Made by a program: the position numbers and the translations under genes. DNA of 64,000 nucleotides from Leptospira biflexa serovar Patoc strain 'Patoc 1 (Paris)'. Lineage in GTDB: Bacteria; Spirochaetota; Leptospiria; Leptospirales; Leptospiraceae. The DNA lies in NCBI RefSeq assembly GCF_000017685.1, contig NC_010602.1, forward strand, positions 744,001 to 808,000, written 5' to 3'. Numbering within the stretch: position 1 is the stretch's first letter; each line of letters opens with the position of its first letter. This document shows, one piece after another, positions 53,297-62,890 of this stretch. The notes below the pieces were generated by a model. It made no database searches. It worked only from the letters and a program-made list of their open reading frames with translations, and was not told where the DNA came from.

Positions 53297-54256
53297 TTAC
53301 TCACTTTTTGTTAGGTTCATTTGACTCGGAGTGGGTTCTTTTTTGTATTTCTCGTAGGCATTCATGGTTTCTAAGTATTCATTTCCTGCATTCCATACGA
53401 TGAACCCATGCCCTGCGGAATCACGAGCACCTTGCATTTGTACTTTGATATAATCCGTATAACTCAATTTACTTGGGCCAACCATCATATTAAAACCTTG
53501 TACCCAAGCGATGGCCTTTGTACCTGGTTTGGCTCGTTGGACTGTGAGGTCGAGTCCGTCCTTGATGGTTCCATAGGGGTCGGCGACACGTTTTGTCAGT
53601 CCATAAAAATGAGATGGATAGAGCATGGGATACAATCCATGGAGTACTTCGCTAAACGGTTCTACCTTTTGGCCAATGACATCGTTTTGAATGAAAGGAA
53701 CCCTTCCAAAAATATCGGCCGTCCATTTGGTATCACTTGGACAAACCTCTTTCGTTTTTTCTTTGTGTTCCGCTACGATACCTAAAATAGATTCATACCG
53801 TTTTTCATAACTCATACTGAAGTTTGTGCCACCATCAGCGTACCGAATGTAATCCAATTGTATTTCGGGAAATCCCAATTCACAAGCCTTACGAATGGAT
53901 TTTTGGATGGATGCCATTAAACTTGCGTTTGGTGATTTTTCTGTCAGTCCACCTTCAAAGTTTACGACGCGAGCGACCATATAAATCCCGAGTGCCTTTG
54001 CCTCTGCCACTTGTTCTGGCGTAGGAGGGTGAGGTTGCATGTCCACGACCGCCGTGTTCATGCCTGCGTCCTTCATGACTTGAAATAGTAAGGTCCAACG
54101 TTTTTTGTCACGAATGGTTTTGGTATTGATGTATAACCCTTCAATGAATTCAGGAGTTTCGTTTACGGAACCAGATCTTTCTTGGCCCTTCGTCTGGGAA
54201 ATGGATTGGCAAGAGACAAATACAAACAATAAGAGAAATGAAAATAGTGGTTTCAT
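53297..54256 (-). CDS. Lipoprotein with DUF4015-type glycoside hydrolase-like domain
   Basis: 319 residues from ATG 54256 (the frame opens 34 codons earlier). The signal segment KPLFSFLLLFVFVSCQS has an F-V-S-C lipobox. The rest is a TIM-barrel-like domain with AVVDMQPHPPTPE and the DUF4015 core GFPEIQLDYIRYADGG, where the Asp of LDYIRY is the candidate catalytic acid. Members are putative polysaccharide-cleaving enzymes without confirmed substrates. It is convergent with the second foldase gene and divergent from the unknown 54343 gene. Confidence 0.78.
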   Translation of the reverse strand: MKPLFSFLLLFVFVSCQSISQTKGQERSGSVNETPEFIEGLYINTKTIRDKKRWTLLFQVMKDAGMNTAVVDMQPHPPTPEQVAEAKALGIYMVARVVNFEGGLTEKSPNASLMASIQKSIRKACELGFPEIQLDYIRYADGGTNFSMSYEKRYESILGIVAEHKEKTKEVCPSDTKWTADIFGRVPFIQNDVIGQKVEPFSEVLHGLYPMLYPSHFYGLTKRVADPYGTIKDGLDLTVQRAKPGTKAIAWVQGFNMMVGPSKLSYTDYIKVQMQGARDSAGHGFIVWNAGNEYLETMNAYEKYKKEPTPSQMNLTKSE

Positions 54257-54342
54257 AGCAGTTATGACAAGTTTTTTCCCTATGAATGAAAATTCAAATC
54301 GAATCGATTGACGAAATTCCCTTGCCCTTTTAAAATTTGGGC

Positions 54343-54906
54343 ATGATAGAAATCTCAAATGACTTCCAAATCAAATCCTATGGTCGTTTTCCGGAAGCAC
54401 TTTCCGAACAGGCACAATTCAAAGACCGGATGGTGGAAGTATCAAAACTATACAAAGCCATGGGTGAGTCCTACCTCCAACACTTAGGGGATGATGCCAA
54501 AATCAGTGGTTCCGAAAAGAAGGAACTCAATGAATTTTTAGAAAGTATTTTAATTGTTCTTGTGATGTTACGGAAACTCGATTTTTCACCCATAGACGAA
54601 GAGGTTTACATCCGAAAGGACCGAGGTTTATTTGAATTACGATTGCGATTTGGAGAAGGTGGGATTTGGGAATTAACAGGCGCCATACGGCCTGAATACA
54701 AAATGAAACATCGAGTCTTTCGGGAATGGTTTAATCTTGAATTTTCCAATGACATCAAAACATTTTATGCAGTGTATGGAAATGCAGGACTCGACAAAAC
54801 CATCTCTCCAGAAGAAAAAGTGCAAATCACAAAACAAATTGATCGGATCATTGCAGAGATCATTGAGATGATCGTGTTTATCGAACGTTTTATGTTATTC
54901 CAATGA
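54343..54906 (+). CDS. Uncharacterised cytoplasmic protein coupled to a deacetylase gene
   Basis: 187 residues from ATG 54343 (a TTG two codons earlier is possible). No signal peptide or membrane helix. The first third and last third are helical, with acidic runs (GSEKKELNEFLESILIVLV and SPEEKVQITKQIDRIIAEII). The middle is beta-like (KDRGLFELRLRFGEGGIWEL). I do not recognise it. The ATG of the deacetylase gene overlaps its stop codon by 4 bases (ATGA), so the two are translationally coupled. Confidence 0.72.
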   Translation: MIEISNDFQIKSYGRFPEALSEQAQFKDRMVEVSKLYKAMGESYLQHLGDDAKISGSEKKELNEFLESILIVLVMLRKLDFSPIDEEVYIRKDRGLFELRLRFGEGGIWELTGAIRPEYKMKHRVFREWFNLEFSNDIKTFYAVYGNAGLDKTISPEEKVQITKQIDRIIAEIIEMIVFIERFMLFQ

Positions 54907-55838
54907 AAACAGGGATTTCCTTTCATCCTACATTTTTAGAACACAAAACAGGGCCAGGTCATCCAGAGACTCATGTGCGATTGGAATCCATTTTGGAAAA
55001 AATTTCAGATCTTCCTTCCGAGTCTTTTACCTGGGAAAAAACTTTTAAAGAAGCACCCTTATCTCTCATTTCTGAGATCCACGATCCGAATTACGTACGT
55101 TTGGTGGCAAAAGTTTGTGAAGAAAAAGGATCTGGATACTTAGATGGTGACACCGTATATTCACCAAACACATTTCAGGCGGCTTCCCTTGCAGTCGGGG
55201 CTGGGGTAACACTGGCACAAGATATTTTAGATGGGAAGCTAAAAAATGGTATGGCACTTGTTCGCCCACCTGGCCACCATGCGGAATCCGACCACGCAAT
55301 GGGATTTTGTTTGTTCAATAATATTGCGATCACAGCCAAGTATTTGCAGAGTCAAGGGATCAAACGAATTTTAATTTTGGATTGGGATGTGCATCATGGA
55401 AATGGCACCCAACACCAGTTCTACGAAGATGATTCTGTTTATTTTGTTTCGCTCCACCAATATCCATTTTATCCAGGCACAGGTTCCGAAAAAGAAAGTG
55501 GCCAAGGGAAAGGTTTTGGCACTACCTTAAATTTACCAATGGCCCGCGGGGCAGAAGAGAAACAATACTTGGATCAGTTCCCTCTCATCCACAAAGAGAT
55601 GGAAACCTTCCAACCAGAATTTGTTTTGGTTTCTGCTGGATTTGATGCCCACAGGAATGATCCACTGGCAGGAATGAATTTAAATTCGAGTTCCTATGAA
55701 AAAATGACAAACGAAGTGAAACAAATTGCTCGTGTCCACTCTGGTGGGAAACTGCTCTCGTTTCTGGAAGGTGGGTATGATTTCCAAGCACTTTCGGAAT
55801 CCGTAAAAGTACATCTGGAAACACTTGCCTCTGCTTAG
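54903..55838 (+). CDS. Histone deacetylase-family (class II / acetoin-utilisation type) hydrolase
   Basis: 311 residues. The fold is complete: VRPPGHHAESDHAMGFCLFN (His125/His126), zinc ligands Asp162 and His164 in LDWDVHHGNG, Asp248 in SAGFDAHRND, and a catalytic-type Tyr in LEGGYDFQ. It matches class II-like bacterial deacetylases (acetylpolyamine or acetyl-lysine hydrolases). It differs from the deacetylase at 37911, which has LDLHQGNG and GADPYEDD. ATGA overlap with the preceding unknown gene. The stop codon is 1 base from the convergent esterase gene. Confidence 0.9.
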   Translation: MKTGISFHPTFLEHKTGPGHPETHVRLESILEKISDLPSESFTWEKTFKEAPLSLISEIHDPNYVRLVAKVCEEKGSGYLDGDTVYSPNTFQAASLAVGAGVTLAQDILDGKLKNGMALVRPPGHHAESDHAMGFCLFNNIAITAKYLQSQGIKRILILDWDVHHGNGTQHQFYEDDSVYFVSLHQYPFYPGTGSEKESGQGKGFGTTLNLPMARGAEEKQYLDQFPLIHKEMETFQPEFVLVSAGFDAHRNDPLAGMNLNSSSYEKMTNEVKQIARVHSGGKLLSFLEGGYDFQALSESVKVHLETLASA

Positions 55839-55839
55839 C

Positions 55840-57117
55840 TTAGGCCTTTGGTGCCACCCCGAACACTTCTTTCACCCAATGGATGAGGGGACGTGAGCTA
55901 ATGATAGAAAAATGATTTTGTTTTTTCAGTTCCAAGGTGCGTAAACTTGGGTTTGTTTTTTTGTCGAAGACTTTGTCTGTCAGATAAGTGAGGCTTTTTT
56001 TCTCTACAATGCCATCACCCAAAAAATTTTGTAATGGGTTCTCGGGTCCTTCCATAAGAGCATAGGCTTGGTAGACATCCAAATCATCTAACTCACCAAA
56101 ATAGGTTTCGGAAAAATATCCGGATATGGTTTCCTTCCATCCTTTTTCTTCCTTTCGAATGAGACCAAAGGATAAATCTTTGATGGCATCACTCCTTAGG
56201 TTTCCAATCATACCAATGATTTTCATGGCAACATTGGGACTTTTTTCAAACAAAAAGCCGAGCCAAAAACCAATTTTTTCCAAATACGAACCTTTGTTTG
56301 GTGCGGCAATGAGTGTGATGCGACCAAACCTTGTGATCCATGGTTTGTTTTCCAATTTTGCATAATAGAGACAAGACCGAAAGATGAGACAACCCAAACT
56401 ATAACAAATGATATCTGGTTTGATCTCCTTATTTTCTTCAAAAAAAACATCCAAAAGGTGCATGAGTTTTTTCCCATTTTCATGGATGGGAAGGCCATGG
56501 TTGTAACGAAGGTAAAACGAAAAGTAACCACATTCCTCAAGTTCAGTGGCAAGGCCTGGGGATTTGATTTGTCTATTTTTGTATTCCACCGTTTGTTCTT
56601 GCCAAACTGATTCATCAGTAAAAAGACCTGGTAGGAAAATTACAGATTTGGTTTTGCCAGAAGTTTGGAATTCGGAAATGGTTTCTTTGGCCGTGATGTC
56701 TTTACCAAATGTGCGAAAACTCATATCAATTTTTGTGAGTTTGAATTTTTGATTATGAGAACTTCCTAATATACTGGAAACCATTCGGTTATCAAACACC
56801 ATATCATCAGATTTTTTGGCGGTGAGTTCTACCTTAAAGAGTGCCTTATCAAAGGCTTGGTTTGTGAGTTCGATTGTTTTTTGTAATTCTTCATTGGAAC
56901 GTAACCCCGTGTCTCGGACTTGTACACCGAGTTTTTGGAGAGAATCCCTCCATTCTGGTTTGTAGAAAAATGCATTGGACAATAGATCGAGTCCATCACC
57001 CGTTTTTGTGAGGCTGCCATGGACTAAGAACTGCACGCCTTTTAAGAGAGAGTCTGTTGTTTTTTGGGTGAGGGATACGGTTTTCCCAGCAAGGGAATTG
57101 ATGAGGATTTGGATCAC
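55840..57117 (-). CDS. Alpha/beta-hydrolase-like protein (putative lipase/esterase)
   Basis: 425 residues. The C-terminal half has strand-loop VIFLPGLFTDES (oxyanion-like) and nucleophile elbow IICYSLGCLIFRS (Ser240 in a C-Y-S-L-G setting rather than G-x-S-x-G), then LIAAPNKGSY. The N-terminal 150 residues are unusual and mostly helical. A late Asp in GDGIVE and His in KKQNHFSIISS could complete the triad. Substrate unknown. It is convergent with the deacetylase gene, and its ATG 57117 starts the transcription unit. The gap 57118-57349 shows no gene. Confidence 0.68.
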   Translation of the reverse strand: MIQILINSLAGKTVSLTQKTTDSLLKGVQFLVHGSLTKTGDGLDLLSNAFFYKPEWRDSLQKLGVQVRDTGLRSNEELQKTIELTNQAFDKALFKVELTAKKSDDMVFDNRMVSSILGSSHNQKFKLTKIDMSFRTFGKDITAKETISEFQTSGKTKSVIFLPGLFTDESVWQEQTVEYKNRQIKSPGLATELEECGYFSFYLRYNHGLPIHENGKKLMHLLDVFFEENKEIKPDIICYSLGCLIFRSCLYYAKLENKPWITRFGRITLIAAPNKGSYLEKIGFWLGFLFEKSPNVAMKIIGMIGNLRSDAIKDLSFGLIRKEEKGWKETISGYFSETYFGELDDLDVYQAYALMEGPENPLQNFLGDGIVEKKSLTYLTDKVFDKKTNPSLRTLELKKQNHFSIISSRPLIHWVKEVFGVAPKA

Positions 57118-57349
57118 GGTGGATCAGTTTACTGAGTTTTGGAGAGAAAGCGAGAAGAAAATGGGGAGAGGGATTCGTTTTTGGTGGTGGAAGGAAATGG
57201 GATTGGCATGAAACACCAAACAATCCTTAGAAAGAGAATCAAACTAGGTGGGGATTGCCATCACAGGTTCAAAACTTCTTGGACACTGGCCAGTTTGGTT
57301 TTCTTTCTTTGGATATGCAATTTAGATTTTAAGACTTGAATTTCACTGC

Positions 57350-58606
57350 TTACTGTTCAACGCAGAGGAGGTGGTAGGTGTCGCTGCAACTTCGACCACT
57401 TCCTGATCGAAAGGCAGAATAAGTCCTACTGTCAGATGCACCCACACGACCACCATCTGTAGTAACCGCTGTTACAGAACCATCGGTCCAATCAACACAG
57501 CTATTTGTTGGCTCATCTGTTGCTTCTTGCCAATATGCGGTCATTGCAAATCCAGTCCAAAAATATTTTGTAGTACCGGAATCAAAATTATGATTTAGAA
57601 TCGTGCTTGGTGCTGGAATGATGCCCGCTGTACTTGGAGTGAACAAAGACGCAGAATCATTTGCCCTTACATAAATACTATTTTCTTGAAAGACCCAGAA
57701 TAAGTTTTCACCGGCGCCACCACTACAATTTGGTGAACTACATGCACTCCGATTGGTTCCATCAACTACCATCGCTTTGTAAGTTCCAGTTGATGGTTTG
57801 TTGGCATCTGCATTACATTTTACATCAGCACCTGCGGGACCATTTGCCTCGGCCCCTTGGAGATTTCCATTAAATGTAGATGCCGTGACAAAAACTTTAT
57901 AAATTGTCGGTTCCACACTGATGGTTATATTTTCTGTATCAGTATTTGGTCCATCCGTTGCTGTGATTGTGTATGTGGAACCTGGTAGCGGATTTGGATC
58001 CGTCGGTGTACCGGATATCACACATGTGCTTGTATTCAGCGTGAGTCCATTGGGGAGTGCAGGTAACACGGAACAACTAGTAATAGGGAATCCTAGTGTA
58101 GGAGTGAGAGTCGGTGCTACATTGTCTTCTTTAAAGATAAAAGAACTGCCTGTATACGTGATGACGACATTTCGATGATAAATGGGAATTTGGCCACTGA
58201 TTCCGTTGAATTCTGGATCGGCACTTGCAACGTTCACATACAAGATTGATGTTTCCATAATTTCTGTATTGGAATCGAGTGTAATCAATTGAGGGAAATT
58301 ATAATTGCCAGATGTGAATGTCAAATTGCCGATGGCATCTAACTTTGCATTGGTGAAAGAAAGCACAACGTTTGCTGTGGGTTGTTTTACGAGTGAAAAT
58401 CCAAACAATTGTGGGGTTCCAAAATACAATACCACACTTGCACTTGTCACATTGATTTTCGAGGAACTTCCAATTAAAAACGAATTGGTTGCCGTTGTGG
58501 TTAGACCATTGATCAGCGTAAATACAAACGCATCATTTGATTTTACAGGATTACAGGAAAGCAGACTCAATGTGAACACAATAGAAAATAACCGATTCCA
58601 ACACAT
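57350..58606 (-). CDS. DUF1554 lipoprotein with putative Ig-like domain
   Basis: 418 residues. Signal segment RLFSIVFTLSLLSC gives an L-L-S-C lipobox. Residues about 35-130 have beta-rich repeats (LVKQPTANVVLSFTNAKLDA), then a putative Ig domain (LPNGLTLNTSTCVISGTPTD, matching the He_PIG motif L-P-x-G-L). The C-terminal 180 residues (VFVTASTFNGNLQGAEANG, then GAGENLFWVFQ) fit DUF1554, frequent in Leptospira surface lipoproteins. Many Cys pairs suggest disulfides. Likely exposed on the outer membrane; ligand unknown. Confidence 0.82.
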   Translation of the reverse strand: MCWNRLFSIVFTLSLLSCNPVKSNDAFVFTLINGLTTTATNSFLIGSSSKINVTSASVVLYFGTPQLFGFSLVKQPTANVVLSFTNAKLDAIGNLTFTSGNYNFPQLITLDSNTEIMETSILYVNVASADPEFNGISGQIPIYHRNVVITYTGSSFIFKEDNVAPTLTPTLGFPITSCSVLPALPNGLTLNTSTCVISGTPTDPNPLPGSTYTITATDGPNTDTENITISVEPTIYKVFVTASTFNGNLQGAEANGPAGADVKCNADANKPSTGTYKAMVVDGTNRSACSSPNCSGGAGENLFWVFQENSIYVRANDSASLFTPSTAGIIPAPSTILNHNFDSGTTKYFWTGFAMTAYWQEATDEPTNSCVDWTDGSVTAVTTDGGRVGASDSRTYSAFRSGSGRSCSDTYHLLCVEQ

Positions 58607-58676
58607 CTTGCCCTCCCTGATCCTTACAACAAATTAGGGAAACCCCTTTCTCAAAGATCGGCGAAAAGAGAAGGAC

Positions 58677-60281
58677 TTACAAGTGAAATTCTTCGGAAAG
58701 GTAACGAGAACTTTTTGTTTTCAGTACATCTCCGAGAAGATTACGTCCCTTTTCTGTATCCTTGAAGCTGACAACGGTCCGTAAGGAAAACACGCGGAGT
58801 GCGTCGGAGACAGAAAGGGTTCCGTCAGCGGAATCTTTTCGCCCTGAAAAGGGAAACACATCTGGTCCACGTTGGCACTGTGCATTCCAATTTACACGAG
58901 CCACTTGGTTCACAAGGGTATCAATCAGTTTACCAACGACATTCGGATCTTCACCAAAGACACTGGCTTGTTGTCCCATGTTGGATTTTATGATGTATTC
59001 CAAAGGTTCTTCGATGTTAGAGTAGGGAACAATGGGAACCAGTGGTCCAAACTGTTCTTCATGATACAAACGTGCCTTAGGTGAGACTGGTGAAAGGATG
59101 GCAGGGAACATAAACGATTCTGTAATTTCACCACCACCTGGATTTAAGATTTTAGCACCATTTGCGATGGCATCATCTAAAAGTACCTTTAACCATTTTG
59201 TTTTCCCTTCTTCAGGGAGTGGAGTTAGGTGGACACCTGGTTCCCAAGGCATGCCAGACTTCCATTTGGAAAATTCCTCTAAATACAATTTCGTAAATTC
59301 GTCTAAGATGTCTTTGTGAACAAAAAGAATTTTGAGAGCGGTGCACCTTTGTCCATTATAAGACAATGACCCGGAAACAATTTCTGGGACCATTGATTTT
59401 AAGTCAGTGTCGGGAAGGATGATGGCAGGATTTTTTGCATTCAGTCCTAAAACAGATCTTAGGCGGTTGAGTTTTGGATGTTTTTTAGTGATGAGGTTTG
59501 CAGTATGGCTAGAACCAATAAAGGCAAATACATCAATTTTCCCTGATTCCATAATGGGTGAGATGACCTTTGCCCCATCACCGTAAACGGTATTGATGAC
59601 ACCAGGTGGGAAAGCCTTCTGAAAGCATTCGAGTAGTGGTTCTAAGAGTAAAACTCCATATTTGGCAGGTTTGAAGACTACGGTATTTCCCATAAGAATG
59701 GCCGGGATGAGTGTACAAAATGTTTCGTTTAAGGGATAGTTAAATGGCCCCATACAAAGGACAACACCATACGGGGAACGTTTGATTTGAGCAATCAGTC
59801 CACTTTCGGAAATGTACTTTGAGGAATTGGATTCGAGTTCGAGTAGTGATGCAATCGTGTCTTCTAAGTATTCGATCGTGCGATCAAATTCTTTTGTGGC
59901 ATCTTTTTCTGTTTTTCCGATCTCCCACATGAGGAGTAAGATGATTTGGTTTCTTTTTTCTTTCATCAAAGAAACGAAGTGGTTCACTGCCAAAATCCGT
60001 TCCTTCGGAGTGGAAGTGGGCCAAACGCCTGTTCCATGATTGTATGCCGTTACAGCTGCTTCTAAGGCTTCGAGACTTTGTGCTGTGTCAAAACTGGGAT
60101 AGGACCCAAGAATGACTGGTTCCAATTTCCCGTTCCGATTCAAAAAAATTGGAGACTGAACCATCTGTGTTTCTCCGTTCCATTCCCGAATTTCACCACC
60201 GAGTAGGTATGTTTTTTGGTGGATGGGACTGATGCGGTACTCGGGAGGGATGGATTCTTCAGTAGGAAAAACAAAGCTCAT
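58677..60281 (-). CDS. GapN-like NADP-dependent aldehyde dehydrogenase
   Basis: 534 residues. ALDH landmarks: MGPFNYPLNETF (Asn181), VFKPAKYGVLLLEP, catalytic Cys313 in SYNGQRCTALKIL, and EEQFGPLVPIVPY. The YNGQRCTALK context matches non-phosphorylating glyceraldehyde-3-phosphate dehydrogenases (GapN), which make 3-phosphoglycerate with NADPH. At the usual general-base motif (E-L-G-G-K-N-P) this protein reads LGLNAKNP (279-286), so the conserved Glu is not where expected. It is divergent from a small gene and an MaoC gene. Confidence 0.8.
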   Translation of the reverse strand: MSFVFPTEESIPPEYRISPIHQKTYLLGGEIREWNGETQMVQSPIFLNRNGKLEPVILGSYPSFDTAQSLEALEAAVTAYNHGTGVWPTSTPKERILAVNHFVSLMKEKRNQIILLLMWEIGKTEKDATKEFDRTIEYLEDTIASLLELESNSSKYISESGLIAQIKRSPYGVVLCMGPFNYPLNETFCTLIPAILMGNTVVFKPAKYGVLLLEPLLECFQKAFPPGVINTVYGDGAKVISPIMESGKIDVFAFIGSSHTANLITKKHPKLNRLRSVLGLNAKNPAIILPDTDLKSMVPEIVSGSLSYNGQRCTALKILFVHKDILDEFTKLYLEEFSKWKSGMPWEPGVHLTPLPEEGKTKWLKVLLDDAIANGAKILNPGGGEITESFMFPAILSPVSPKARLYHEEQFGPLVPIVPYSNIEEPLEYIIKSNMGQQASVFGEDPNVVGKLIDTLVNQVARVNWNAQCQRGPDVFPFSGRKDSADGTLSVSDALRVFSLRTVVSFKDTEKGRNLLGDVLKTKSSRYLSEEFHL

Positions 60282-60365
60282 GATCCATGAATCGAACCTG
60301 CAGAAGACTAAAAAAGCAACATTTTACGGAAACGATCCGCCGATAGATAAATTATGGAGCCATGG

Positions 60366-60548
60366 ATGGCAGAGAATCAGGAAGAATGGGAAGCTCTCAC
60401 GCTTCGACTCTTTCGACGTGTGGAAGAACTAGAATCACTTATGCTTGAAGTACGGAGTGATTTGGCACGTTACCGCGCGGTTCGGGAAGAATGGTACCAT
60501 TGGCATAGTGCTTGGAAGGAGGAATACGCCAAACGAGCCACCGGATGA
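60366..60548 (+). CDS. Small coiled-coil protein, uncharacterised
   Basis: 60 residues from ATG 60366 (GGAG 6 bases upstream; ATG 60354 is also possible). The product is charged and helical (EEWEALTLRLFRRVEELESL, then VRSDLARYRAVREEWYHWHS), with a heptad-like leucine pattern. No match to a known family. It lies between divergent gapN-like and MaoC genes. Composition looks coding rather than random, but a short gene of this kind is uncertain. Confidence 0.5.
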   Translation: MAENQEEWEALTLRLFRRVEELESLMLEVRSDLARYRAVREEWYHWHSAWKEEYAKRATG

Positions 60549-60619
60549 GCTGGAAAAATCGTTTTCTGTAGGACCTCCCTTGGAAAATTAGTCCTATCCC
60601 ATTCGAAAAAGGAATTCCC

Positions 60620-61798
60620 ATGGTTCAAAAATCAGTGTCCCCCTTTGGTGAGTTAGCTCCCACAACTCCTGCCTCTCTTTCTGAAATCAAAAGGAACATC
60701 TACGGACGATACCTCGAAGAATTCAATGTTGGTGACATTTACGTTCACCCACGCCAATTCACAGTCGACAGAAGTTTTGCCCAAGAATTTGCCACTGTGT
60801 TTATGGACGCCAATCCATTGTATCTTTCTAGTGAATACGCAAAAGCACACGGATTTTCAGACCTACTTGTTCACCCACTGATGGTTTTTAATTTAGCACT
60901 TTCCATTGGTGTTCAGAATAACAGTGAAAAGGCGCTTGCAAACCTCGGTTATTATAACGCTCAATTTTTAATGCCGGTGTATCCTGGAGACACATTATCC
61001 TCTCGCACAAAAATTTTGGCTGTGGACGATAAAGGTCCAGAGAAACCAGGAATCGTAAGTGTTAGAACACTTTGCCTCAACCAAAAAAACGAAGTGGTGT
61101 TACAATACGAACGTAAGATCATGATTTACCAATCCAATGGCAAACCAAAGGGGAATCCAAAACCAGGGGATGCTTCTGCCTATTTCCCTGAGTCAAAAAC
61201 TCCAGAACTCAAACTTCCGAATCTAAAATTCCCAACAGAAATGAAAGATGTCACTTGGGGCCATACGTATTTTGAAAACTTCAAACCAGGCCAAATTTAC
61301 GTTCACCAAAATGGACGAACCATCACAGATGAACACTACCAATGGACATACCGAGTTGGAAACACTCACCCACTGCATTACGATAAATTGTACTCAGCAG
61401 GAATCTCTGGCCCAATGGGTGGAGAACCAGTTGTTTATGGTGGACTCGTATTTGGTTGGTTAGCTGGAATGGCATCCCGCGATATTTCTGAAAACGCAAT
61501 TTGGGAACTTGGATTCACAGAAGGATACCACACACAACCGGCATTTTCTGGTGATACCGTAACTTGTATTTCTCGTATCCTTACAACCGAAGACAAAGGA
61601 ACAGAATACGGAATCCCTGCGGGAGAAGTGCAAATCCAATTCATTGGTCTCAAAAACATCAAAGCCAATGATGCATTGGATAAATTTGGTGCTGACCTTT
61701 TCCTCAAAGAGAATGATAAAAAGAAATTGGGGAAGGACAAAATCCCAGAAAAAATCTTCGAAATTGAAAGAAGATTGATCATCAAAAAACAACCATAA
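60620..61798 (+). CDS. Double hotdog MaoC-like dehydratase
   Basis: 392 residues with two hotdog domains. The first (about 30-180) has [20 protein letters not shown] and [14 protein letters not shown], the second (about 210-380) [39 protein letters not shown] and AFSGDTV. The D-x-N-P-(L/H) and GD(T) motifs mark MaoC-type enoyl-CoA hydratases. Such tandem enzymes hydrate enoyl- or mesaconyl-type thioesters. The exact CoA substrate is unknown. AAGGA precedes ATG 60620. It is followed by an MBL-fold gene 9 bases on. Confidence 0.8.
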   Translation: MVQKSVSPFGELAPTTPASLSEIKRNIYGRYLEEFNVGDIYVHPRQFTVDRSFAQEFATVFMDANPLYLSSEYAKAHGFSDLLVHPLMVFNLALSIGVQNNSEKALANLGYYNAQFLMPVYPGDTLSSRTKILAVDDKGPEKPGIVSVRTLCLNQKNEVVLQYERKIMIYQSNGKPKGNPKPGDASAYFPESKTPELKLPNLKFPTEMKDVTWGHTYFENFKPGQIYVHQNGRTITDEHYQWTYRVGNTHPLHYDKLYSAGISGPMGGEPVVYGGLVFGWLAGMASRDISENAIWELGFTEGYHTQPAFSGDTVTCISRILTTEDKGTEYGIPAGEVQIQFIGLKNIKANDALDKFGADLFLKENDKKKLGKDKIPEKIFEIERRLIIKKQP

Positions 61799-61807
61799 GG
61801 TGAAAGA

Positions 61808-62830
61808 TTGAAAGTTACCATCCCCAAACGAATTCCTCCGATGGATGACATCGGGGATGGTGTCTTTAAAATTGTTTTACCCCAACCTTTTTACGCACCA
61901 AATAACATTTATTTGTATGAGGGTAACGATGGCCTAACCCTGATCGATTCAGGTTACATCGAGTCGATCCCCATGTTACAAGCATCCCTTAAAACTAAGG
62001 GATTTTCGCTCAATGACATTCGGCATATCATTTACACACACAACCACCTGGATCATATTTCATCAGCCCTGGTCCTCAAATCCTATGCAAAACATGTGAC
62101 GTATTATGGATACCGTGCTATGGCAGACGGAGTGGGGAATTACCTCGAGTCCATGTTACTCTTTGAAGAAGCAACAGAAGATTTGTTTCACAAAGCCTTT
62201 GGTGACAAAAAGGAACTAGATCGTATCCTTACCGAATCTCGTAAAGGTTGGCGTCAGTTTTTTAGTAAATTCGGGGAAACCAAAAAAGGGGATCCTGTTT
62301 TACGCATTGATGTTGCCATTGATCACAATGATAGTTTGGAGTTAGGAGGAAGGCTCTTCCGGTTTTTGTATACACCAGGTCATAATTTATACCATATCAC
62401 ACCAGTAGACCCTGCAACGGGTGTTTATTTTTCGGGAGACCTCATCATTGCCAATCTCACAGCCATTTATTCAGAGATGGATGGGAATTTAGGAGATTAT
62501 TATTTTACACTCTCCAAATTATTGGAAGAACCCATCAAACGTATGTTACCTGCTCATGGAAGCGAGATTGAAGATCCAAAAAAAACCATAACCCTTGTGA
62601 AAAAAACTCTGAGCATCTTAGAGAAAGGTGTTTTACGAAGACTTCGGGAAGGGGAATCCGATTTAAAAGTTTTAATGGAAGCGGCAATCGGGAAAAAAGT
62701 TCATAATGGAGGCCACCTTCCAACAGCCCTTGGACTTGTTTACAGTATCATCCAAAAACTGGTGTTAGAGGGTCTAATCCGTATCGAAAAAAGAGAAAAC
62801 GGATACGAAGTTTTCCATTTCGTTGGTTAA
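61808..62830 (+). CDS. MBL-fold metallo-hydrolase
   Basis: 340 residues from TTG 61808, with AAGGTG 5 bases upstream. Zinc-binding motifs are IIYTHNHLDHISSA (H-x-H-x-D-H), then PGHNLYHITP, FSGDLIIANL and MLPAHGSEIED. A C-terminal helical domain of about 80 residues follows, as in several MBL-fold enzymes with a winged-helix tail. It follows the MaoC gene by 9 bases, so the two may share a CoA-thioester pathway. Substrate unknown. The gap 62831-62890 shows nothing definite. Confidence 0.83.
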   Translation: MKVTIPKRIPPMDDIGDGVFKIVLPQPFYAPNNIYLYEGNDGLTLIDSGYIESIPMLQASLKTKGFSLNDIRHIIYTHNHLDHISSALVLKSYAKHVTYYGYRAMADGVGNYLESMLLFEEATEDLFHKAFGDKKELDRILTESRKGWRQFFSKFGETKKGDPVLRIDVAIDHNDSLELGGRLFRFLYTPGHNLYHITPVDPATGVYFSGDLIIANLTAIYSEMDGNLGDYYFTLSKLLEEPIKRMLPAHGSEIEDPKKTITLVKKTLSILEKGVLRRLREGESDLKVLMEAAIGKKVHNGGHLPTALGLVYSIIQKLVLEGLIRIEKRENGYEVFHFVG

Positions 62831-62890
62831 CCATTTCATACTTGTTTTAAAAATAGAAACGTTCTCACTCTTTGATATCCCATCGGAAAT

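Noticed and set aside
57118..57349. Small gene in the gap between esterase and DUF1554 lipoprotein genes
   Set aside because: A 66-residue plus-strand frame exists but has no ribosome-binding site and no family features.
60569..60596. TAGGAC / GTCCTA inverted repeat before the MaoC gene
   Set aside because: Six-base stem with a 16-base loop, no T run and no repeat elsewhere seen. Too weak to call.
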